Assembly: GCA_002918705.1 (NCBI GenBank) | Contig: PQKR01000004.1 | Location: forward strand, 62,001-126,000 | DNA: 64,000 nt | Direction: 5' to 3' | Source: Escherichia sp. ESNIH1 | Lineage (GTDB): Bacteria > Pseudomonadota > Gammaproteobacteria > Enterobacterales > Enterobacteriaceae | In this document: in pieces, positions 57,533-64,000 of the stretch | How positions within the stretch are numbered: the first letter of the stretch is position 1 | Layout of the letters: each line of letters opens with the position of its first letter | Made by a program: the position numbers and the translations under genes | The notes under the pieces: generated by a model | Seen by the model: only the letters and a program-made list of their open reading frames with translations | Databases searched by the model: none | What the model was told of the DNA's origin: nothing

Positions 57533-58123
57533 TTAATAGTCTATCCCGATCTGCGCCTTCACGCCCGCGTCGAAGGCGTGCTTGACCGGGCGCAGCTCGC
57601 TCACCGTATCGGCCAGCTCCAGAATATCCCGATGGCAGCCGCGGCCGGTAATGATAACCGTCTGCTGGGCCGGACGCGCGCGCAGGGCGTTGAGCACCGT
57701 CGCCAGCGGCAGATAGTCATAGGCCACCATATAGGTCAGCTCGTCCAGAACTACCATATCCAGCGACTCATCGGCCAGCATCCGCTGGGCATGCTCCCAC
57801 ACCGCCAGACAGGCAGCGGTATCGGAGTCGCGGTTCTGCGTGTCCCAGGTGAAGCCTGTAGCCATCACCTGAAACTCCACGCCGTGCGGCTCCAGCAGGT
57901 TACGCTCGCCGTTGGGCCAGGTGCCTTTAATAAACTGGATCACGCCGACTTTTTTGCCGTGGCCCACCGCACGGGTCACGGTGCCAAAGGCGGCGGTCGT
58001 TTTGCCTTTGCCGTTGCCGGTAAAGACGATAAGAATGCCGCGCTCGTCCTGCGCGGCGGCAACGCGCGCATCCACGCGATCCTTCACTTTCTGCTGTCGT
58101 TGCTGGTAACGCTCTTCACTCAT
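57533..58123 (-). CDS. btuR: Cob(I)alamin adenosyltransferase BtuR (CobO)
   Basis: 196 residues, the E. coli length. It adenosylates corrinoids with ATP to make adenosylcobalamin. The P-loop FTGNGKGKTTAAFG is near residues 34-47 and the adenine/corrinoid region contains QFIKGTWPNGE and VLDELTYM. The start overlaps the yciK stop by four bases. Regions for corrinoid uptake are not in this window. Confidence 0.97.
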   Translation of the reverse strand: MSEERYQQRQQKVKDRVDARVAAAQDERGILIVFTGNGKGKTTAAFGTVTRAVGHGKKVGVIQFIKGTWPNGERNLLEPHGVEFQVMATGFTWDTQNRDSDTAACLAVWEHAQRMLADESLDMVVLDELTYMVAYDYLPLATVLNALRARPAQQTVIITGRGCHRDILELADTVSELRPVKHAFDAGVKAQIGIDY

Positions 58124-58881
58124 TGTGCGATCCCCGGTTTGCGTCCAGGCTGAGCATCAAAGCTCATGCCGGTTTTGCGTCGGCTGTCATCACCCATCAG
58201 CCATAGGTAGAGCGGCATGATATCAGCCGGGGTCTTTAATTTTTGTGGGTCTTCCGACGGAAATGCACTGGCACGCATTTTTGTCCGCGTGCCGCCAGGA
58301 TTGATACAGTTAACCCGCAAGTGCTTGCTCTGATACTCTTCGGCCAGCACCTGCATCATGCCTTCGGTGGCAAATTTGGAGACCGCGTAAGCCCCCCAGC
58401 CGGCGCGTCCCTGACGGCCTACGCTTGAGGAGGTGAACACCAGCGAGCCAGCTTCTGACTTGAGTAATAAAGGAAGAAGGGCCTGGGTCAAATAGAAGGT
58501 GGCGTTGACGTTGATCTGCATCACCTGATCCCAAACTTCAGGCTTCTGCTCATCCATCGGGCAAATATCGCCTAGCATGCCGGCGTTATGCAGTACGCCA
58601 TCCAGGCGCGGCACCGCAGCATCGATCTGTGCTGCCAGCTGCTGGCACTGCTCCGGCGTACAGGTGGCTAAGTCCAGCGTATACCAGCGGGCAGTTTTGC
58701 CGCCCAGCTGCTCAATGCGCTGGGCCACGTTGCGCAGCTTCTCTTCACTTCTGCCAAGCAGGATCACTTTTGCGCCGTAGCGGGCGTAGGTCAGGGCGGC
58801 CTCCTGGCCAATACCGTCGCTGGCACCGGTCACCAGAATAATACGGTTCTCTAATAAATCTCGTTTTGGCTGGTAGTGCAC
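58120..58881 (-). CDS. yciK: Short-chain dehydrogenase/reductase YciK
   Basis: 253 residues from GTG at 58881, with AGGAG five bases upstream; upstream Met codons in frame lack a ribosome site. Rossmann motif TGASDGIGQEAA (about residues 19-30), NAG in LHNAGMLGD, and catalytic Ser, Tyr and Lys in SSSVGRQGRAGWGAYAVSKF. The classical SDR shape predicts NAD(P)-dependent oxidation or reduction; the substrate is unknown. It is directly upstream of btuR and divergent from sohB. Confidence 0.95.
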   Translation of the reverse strand: MHYQPKRDLLENRIILVTGASDGIGQEAALTYARYGAKVILLGRSEEKLRNVAQRIEQLGGKTARWYTLDLATCTPEQCQQLAAQIDAAVPRLDGVLHNAGMLGDICPMDEQKPEVWDQVMQINVNATFYLTQALLPLLLKSEAGSLVFTSSSVGRQGRAGWGAYAVSKFATEGMMQVLAEEYQSKHLRVNCINPGGTRTKMRASAFPSEDPQKLKTPADIMPLYLWLMGDDSRRKTGMSFDAQPGRKPGIAQ

Positions 58882-59130
58882 GGTTTCTCCTTTGCGCTCT
58901 CGTTCATCCAGGCGTCGTTTCACAGGATCGGGTCTTGTGGGCTTTATGCCTTAATCTGCCGCTTAATTCAATCGTCAACCTCCCGCAATCGTGGTTTGAA
59001 CCTTTTCAAGTTCTTACAGAGTAAAAAAATCAGAGGGATGGCACGTAACATCATACGACGGCAGAAGACGATGCGGGCGGGGTCATGTACACTGGCCTTT
59101 ACGTTGAGTGGTTTAACCAAGGTGGTACGC

Positions 59131-60177
59131 GTGGAATTACTATCTGAGTACGGGTTGTTTTTAGCCAAGATTGTGACGGTGGTGATTGCCATTGCCGTCG
59201 TGGCGATACTTATCGTTAACCTGACGCAGCGCAAACGCCAGCGCGGGGAGCTGCGCGTCACAAACCTGAGCGAGCAGTATAAAGAGATGCAGGAGGATCT
59301 CTCCGCCTCTCTGCTCGATACGCACCGGCAGAAGCTGTGGCACAAGGCGCAGAAAAAGCGCCTGAAGCAGGAGGCCAAAGAGGCGAAGGCCAGCGCGAAG
59401 CTTGGCGTACCGGCGGTCTCCAACAAAGCGCGTGCGTACGTGCTGGACTTTAAAGGCAGTATGGATGCGCACGAGGTCAGCAGCCTGCGGGAAGAGATCA
59501 CTGCTGTGCTCACCGTCGCTAAGCCAGAAGATCGCGTGGTGCTACGTCTCGAAAGCCCTGGCGGCGTCGTTCATGGCTACGGCCTGGCATCGTCCCAGCT
59601 GCAGCGCCTGCGCGATAAGAACATTCCGCTCACCGTCGCCGTCGATAAGGTGGCTGCCAGCGGGGGCTATATGATGGCCTGCGTGGCGGATAAGATCGTG
59701 GCCGCACCCTTTGCGATTGTTGGTTCCATCGGCGTTGTAGCGCAGATCCCCAACCTGAACCGCTTTCTGAAAAGCAAAGATATCGATATTGAATTACATA
59801 CCGCTGGCCAATATAAACGCACATTGACCCTGCTTGGGGAGAATACCGAAGAGGGGCGGCAGAAGTTCCGCGAAAGCCTGAACGAGACCCACGATCTCTT
59901 TAAATCCTTTGTTAAGCAGATGCGTCCTTCATTAGATATTGAGTCTGTGGCCACCGGTGAACACTGGTATGGCGTACAGGCTCAGGAGAAGGGGCTGGTC
60001 GATGAGGTAGGAACCAGCGATGAGCTGCTGCTTGATCTTATCAAGGAGTTCGAGGTGATCGGCATTCGCTACACACGCCGCAAAAAATTAATGGATCGCT
60101 TCACCAGCAGCGCGGCAGAGAGTGCCGACAGGCTGCTGCTGCGCTGGTGGCAGCGGGGTGAAAAGCCGCTGCTGTAA
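59131..60177 (+). CDS. sohB: S49-family inner-membrane peptidase SohB
   Basis: 348 residues from GTG at 59131, with AAGGTGG upstream. The N-terminal membrane anchor (LAKIVTVVIAIAVVAILIVN) is followed by a basic, Gln/Lys-rich helical region and the ClpP-like protease domain: LRLESPGGVVHGYGLASSQ, and VDKVAASGGYMMACVADKIV with the nucleophilic serine, then FAIVGSIGVVAQIPN. It degrades membrane-associated or misfolded periplasmic proteins by analogy to E. coli SohB and SppA. The frame is open upstream to 58876 but MELLSEYGLFLAK is the family start. Confidence 0.95.
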   Translation: MELLSEYGLFLAKIVTVVIAIAVVAILIVNLTQRKRQRGELRVTNLSEQYKEMQEDLSASLLDTHRQKLWHKAQKKRLKQEAKEAKASAKLGVPAVSNKARAYVLDFKGSMDAHEVSSLREEITAVLTVAKPEDRVVLRLESPGGVVHGYGLASSQLQRLRDKNIPLTVAVDKVAASGGYMMACVADKIVAAPFAIVGSIGVVAQIPNLNRFLKSKDIDIELHTAGQYKRTLTLLGENTEEGRQKFRESLNETHDLFKSFVKQMRPSLDIESVATGEHWYGVQAQEKGLVDEVGTSDELLLDLIKEFEVIGIRYTRRKKLMDRFTSSAAESADRLLLRWWQRGEKPLL

Positions 60178-60190
60178 CAACGTAACAGTG

Positions 60191-60217
60191 GAGCGAGGCG
60201 TCATGCCTCGCTCTGTT
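60191..60217 (+). terminator. Hairpin terminator between sohB and yciN
   Basis: GAGCGAGGC, loop GTCAT, GCCTCGCTC and TGTTTATT. The nine-base stem stands 13 bp after the sohB stop and also fronts the convergent yciN. Confidence 0.8.
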
Positions 60218-60468
60218 TATTCTGCCAGCGTATATTTCTCTGACAGTACGTGGGCAAGGTGTTTAAACATGTTAAATACCGCCGTACCCTTCGCCGTGGG
60301 CAGCCCCTGCTCATCAAGAAAATAGTCGCCGCTGAAGATCAGAACGCCATTACGTTCAGTGACGTTTGTGGCTTCGATGCCCTGCACATAATCCTCATGC
60401 TCGCGGATGATCTCATTCGCTTTCGCCAGCAGCGTTTGGCGATCGATGGGTAAAACGGACTCTTGCAT
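60217..60468 (-). CDS. yciN: YciN, small conserved protein
   Basis: 83 residues, the E. coli length, with AAGGAGG five bases before ATG at 60468; a longer frame upstream is unsupported. [26 protein letters not shown] near the C terminus is nearly invariant. No catalytic motif; cytoplasmic, function unknown. It is transcribed away from topA. Confidence 0.93.
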   Translation of the reverse strand: MQESVLPIDRQTLLAKANEIIREHEDYVQGIEATNVTERNGVLIFSGDYFLDEQGLPTAKGTAVFNMFKHLAHVLSEKYTLAE

Positions 60469-60867
60469 AGTTGCCTCCTTAAACATTGCCGATATTCTAC
60501 GTCCAGGGGGACAAATGGGGCAAATTTTCCCTGTTATCAAGAGGGCTTTTACCCCATCCGTTCGTTGGCGCGATCCATTTTTGCATGCTAATAAAGTTGC
60601 GTAACAAATTTTATCAGGTAGAGTGTGCGCTTTCGTCAATCTGGCAACAGATTTGCTTGACATTCGACCTTAAGTTCGTCGTTCTCATCCCACCAGACGC
60701 GGAAAAACCTGTTAACTCAGTCACCTGGAAGTCTGAATTTCAGCGTCTGGTTATGAAAAGGGGTTGATATCCCGTGACGTCGCCGCTATATCTGAGGCAC
60801 GTCGCCAGGGGATGGTGAGTCAACGTGCGGCGTATTCCTGGAAGAATCAAATTAGGTAAAGGTGAAT
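60469..60867 (+). other. yciN-topA interval and topA promoter region
   Basis: About 400 bp without a gene. A -35-like TTGACA is at 60657-60662 but the expected -10 is poor; AT-rich DNA lies around 60590-60620. E. coli topA has several promoters responding to supercoiling, heat and Fis in the same place; I cannot place starts here with certainty. Confidence 0.5.
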
Positions 60868-63465
60868 ATGGGTAAAGCTCTCGTTATCGTTGAGTCCCCG
60901 GCAAAAGCCAAAACGATCAATAAGTATCTGGGTAGTGACTACGTGGTTAAGTCCAGCGTCGGTCATATCCGCGATTTGCCGACCAGTGGCTCAGCCGCCA
61001 AAAAGAGCGCTGACTCTGCCTCCACCAAAACGGCTAAAAAGCCCAAAAAGGATGAACGTGGCGCGCTTGTCAACCGTATGGGCGTTGACCCGTGGCACGG
61101 CTGGGATGCGCGCTATGAAGTGCTCCCCGGCAAAGAGAAAGTGGTCTCTGAGCTAAAATCGCTGGCCGAAAAAGCCGATCATATCTATCTCGCAACCGAC
61201 CTTGACCGCGAAGGGGAAGCCATTGCCTGGCACCTGCGGGAAGTGATCGGGGGCGATGAGACGCGCTACAGCCGCGTCGTATTTAACGAAATTACCAAAA
61301 ATGCGATCCGTCAGGCCTTTGAAAAGCCGGGCGAGCTGAATATCGATCGCGTTAATGCCCAGCAGGCGCGTCGCTTTATGGACCGCGTCGTTGGCTATAT
61401 GGTCTCGCCGCTGCTGTGGAAAAAGATCGCCCGCGGTCTCTCTGCCGGACGCGTGCAGTCCGTTGCCGTGCGGCTGGTGGTCGAGCGCGAGCGCGAAATC
61501 AAAGCCTTTGTACCGGAAGAGTACTGGGAAGTGGACGCCAACGTGGCGACCCCGGCCGGTGACTCTTTGGCGCTGCAGGTGACCCACCAGCAGGACAAGC
61601 CGTTCCGCCCGGTTAACCGTGAGCAGACCATGTCGGCGGTTAGCCTGCTGGAAAAAGCCCGCTATACCGTTGTGGATCGCGAAGATAAGCCCACCAGCAG
61701 CAAGCCGGGCGCGCCGTTCATCACCTCGACGCTACAGCAGGCGGCCAGCACCCGTCTCGGCTTCGGCGTGAAGAAAACCATGATGATGGCCCAGCGTCTG
61801 TACGAAGCGGGACACATCACCTATATGCGTACCGACTCAACCAATCTGAGCCAGGACGCGGTGAACATGGCCCGCGGCTATATCACTGAAAACTTTGGCA
61901 AGAAATACCTGCCGGAGAGCGCGATCCAGTACACCAGCAAAGAGAACTCGCAGGAGGCGCACGAAGCGATTCGTCCTTCTGACGTCGCGGTAGTGGCCGA
62001 GTCGCTGAAGGATATGGAAAACGACGCCCAGAAGCTCTATCAGCTGATCTGGCGGCAGTTCGTTGCCTGCCAGATGACGCCAGCCCAGTACGACTCTACA
62101 ACGCTGACCGTGGAAGCGAGCGAATTCCGCCTGAAGGCCCGCGGCCGCACGCTGCGTTTTGACGGCTGGACGAAAGTGATGCCTGCGCTGCGTAAAGGCG
62201 ATGAAGATCGCACTCTGCCACCGGTGAACAAAGGTGACGTGGTATCGCTGATTGAGCTGACGCCGGCGCAGCACTTTACCAAGCCGCCTGCGCGCTTTAG
62301 CGAGGCTTCGCTGGTAAAAGAGCTGGAAAAACGCGGCATTGGTCGCCCGTCTACCTATGCGTCGATCATTTCGACCATCCAGGATCGCGGCTACGTGCGG
62401 GTGGAAAACCGCCGTTTCTACGCGGAGAAGATGGGGGAGATCGTTACCGATCGCCTGGAAGAGAACTTCCGTGAGCTGATGAACTACGACTTCACCGCCC
62501 AGATGGAGGACAGCCTCGATCAGGTGGCGAACCACGAAACCGAATGGAAAGGCGTGCTGGACAACTTCTTCAGCGACTTTACCAAGCAGCTGGAGAGAGC
62601 CGAGCAGGATCCGGAAGAGGGCGGCATGCGCCCGAACCAGATGGTGCTGACCAGCATCGACTGCCCGACCTGCGGACGGAAAATGGGGATCCGCACGGCG
62701 AGCACCGGCGTCTTCCTGGGCTGCTCTGGCTACGCCCTGCCGCCGAAAGAGCGCTGCAAAACCACCATCAACCTGGTGCCTGAGAACGAAGTTCTCAACG
62801 TGCTGGAGGGTGACGATGCCGAAACCAACGCTCTGCGGGCCAAACGCCGCTGCGTGAAGTGCGGCACGGCGATGGACAGCTACCTGATCGATCCGAAACG
62901 CAAGCTGCACGTGTGCGGTAACAACCCCACCTGCGACGGGTACGAGATCGAAGAGGGCGAGTTCCGCATCAAAGGCTACGATGGCCCGATCGTGGAGTGT
63001 GAGAAGTGTGGTTCTGAAATGCACCTGAAGATGGGGCGTTTCGGTAAATACATGGCCTGCACCAACGACGACTGTAAAAACACGCGTAAGATCCTGCGTA
63101 ACGGCGAAGTTGCGCCGCCGAAGGAAGATCCGGTTCCGCTGCCGGAGCTGCCGTGCGAGAAGTCAGACGCCTACTTTGTGCTGCGTGACGGTGCGGCCGG
63201 TGTCTTCCTGGCAGCTAATACCTTCCCGAAATCGCGCGAAACCCGTGCGCCGCTGGTGGAAGAGCTGTACCGCTTCCGCGATCGCCTGCCGGAGAAGCTG
63301 CGCTATCTGGCCGATGCGCCGCAGCAGGATCCTGCCGGCAACAAGACAATGGTCCGCTTTAGCCGCAAGACCAAGCAGCAGTACGTTGCTTCAGAGAAAG
63401 AGGGTAAGGCCACCGGCTGGTCAGCCTTCTTTATTGATGGCAAATGGGTAGAAGCTAAAAAATAA
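60868..63465 (+). CDS. topA: DNA topoisomerase I (omega protein)
   Basis: 865 residues, the E. coli length, from ATG at 60868 (a GTG lies two codons earlier). The enzyme relaxes negative supercoils. The TOPRIM domain starts [20 protein letters not shown] and has [15 protein letters not shown]; the catalytic tyrosine is in [13 protein letters not shown] (Tyr319). Three four-Cys zinc ribbons follow ([12 protein letters not shown]...[13 protein letters not shown]...[14 protein letters not shown]...C), then two ribbon-like C-terminal domains that bind RNA polymerase and single-stranded DNA. cysB follows after 176 bp. Confidence 0.98.
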   Translation: MGKALVIVESPAKAKTINKYLGSDYVVKSSVGHIRDLPTSGSAAKKSADSASTKTAKKPKKDERGALVNRMGVDPWHGWDARYEVLPGKEKVVSELKSLAEKADHIYLATDLDREGEAIAWHLREVIGGDETRYSRVVFNEITKNAIRQAFEKPGELNIDRVNAQQARRFMDRVVGYMVSPLLWKKIARGLSAGRVQSVAVRLVVEREREIKAFVPEEYWEVDANVATPAGDSLALQVTHQQDKPFRPVNREQTMSAVSLLEKARYTVVDREDKPTSSKPGAPFITSTLQQAASTRLGFGVKKTMMMAQRLYEAGHITYMRTDSTNLSQDAVNMARGYITENFGKKYLPESAIQYTSKENSQEAHEAIRPSDVAVVAESLKDMENDAQKLYQLIWRQFVACQMTPAQYDSTTLTVEASEFRLKARGRTLRFDGWTKVMPALRKGDEDRTLPPVNKGDVVSLIELTPAQHFTKPPARFSEASLVKELEKRGIGRPSTYASIISTIQDRGYVRVENRRFYAEKMGEIVTDRLEENFRELMNYDFTAQMEDSLDQVANHETEWKGVLDNFFSDFTKQLERAEQDPEEGGMRPNQMVLTSIDCPTCGRKMGIRTASTGVFLGCSGYALPPKERCKTTINLVPENEVLNVLEGDDAETNALRAKRRCVKCGTAMDSYLIDPKRKLHVCGNNPTCDGYEIEEGEFRIKGYDGPIVECEKCGSEMHLKMGRFGKYMACTNDDCKNTRKILRNGEVAPPKEDPVPLPELPCEKSDAYFVLRDGAAGVFLAANTFPKSRETRAPLVEELYRFRDRLPEKLRYLADAPQQDPAGNKTMVRFSRKTKQQYVASEKEGKATGWSAFFIDGKWVEAKK

Positions 63466-63483
63466 GCCTGCTGTTACCTTCTG

Positions 63484-63510
63484 AAGGGCCGGATATCCGG
63501 CCCTTTCTTA
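63484..63510 (+). terminator. Terminator after topA
   Basis: AAGGGCCGGAT and ATCCGGCCCTT form a perfect palindrome followed by TCTTAT, 18 bp after the topA stop. Confidence 0.88.
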
Positions 63511-63575
63511 TAACGACATTATTATTTTTTGTTCATATCTATACACTGTAGATATAAATGATATAGTGGTTATAG

Positions 63576-64000
<425 letters not shown>

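Overview
The window is a chromosomal segment of a gamma-proteobacterium of the family Enterobacteriaceae, of the Enterobacter/Leclercia/Klebsiella kind. Gene order from prfA to cysB follows the E. coli backbone almost gene for gene, predicted proteins are close to their E. coli counterparts as I remember them, and coding sequence is moderately GC-rich. I see no prophage, insertion sequence, integron or CRISPR array; species cannot be fixed from this window.

Layout. 1-3131: release factor 1 and its methylase (prfA-prmC), sirB1 and kdsA. 3169-4302: a REP-type tandem array of exactly 105 bp per unit. 4332-6829: chaA, divergent from chaB and chaC. 6837-11690: accessory genes among conserved ones (small beta protein, dCache chemoreceptor, ychN, exported PEBP-family protein, ychP inverse-autotransporter-like barrel). 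11691-22876: the nitrate module, narXL sensor/regulator, narK transporter and narGHJI reductase, with perfect FNR sites before narK and narG. 22935-24144: a 136-bp REP array, then two tRNA-Tyr genes with repeated 19-nt copies of the tRNA 3' end. 24227-29970: purU, ychJ, a decayed rssA, rssB, galU, hns, tdk. 30057-41206: adhE, ychE, the oligopeptide permease oppABCDF and a voltage-sensor K+ channel with a zinc-ribbon tail. 41231-47438: yciU, clsA, yciY, yciI, tonB, yciABC, ompW. 47494-54235: complete trp operon with leader peptide, attenuator and TrpR operator. 54309-64000: rnm, yciO, an unknown lipoprotein, rluB, btuR, yciK, sohB, yciN, topA and the start of cysB.

How genes work together. NarX/NarL and FNR control nitrate import and respiration; adhE and ompW also carry FNR-like sites, so several units fit anaerobic life. 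PrmC methylates the PrfA GGQ motif made by the gene just upstream. TrpL, the attenuator and TrpR operator set expression of TrpEDCBA.

What is unusual. Compared with E. coli, sirB2, rssA, kch, yciGFE and yciQ are missing from their usual places; rssA survives as a recognisable C-terminal remnant, kch is replaced nearby by a different channel, and yciQ by an unknown lipoprotein. Other notable points are the 105-bp array where E. coli K-12 carries the LDR toxin repeats, an apparent CTG start for ychP, tRNA-end stubs between the tyrosine tRNAs, and a Fur-box-like 32-bp palindrome upstream of oppA. I did not find a convincing new multi-gene system; the most distinctive items are remnants, repeats and single-gene replacements. 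All comparisons with E. coli are from memory, not from a search.
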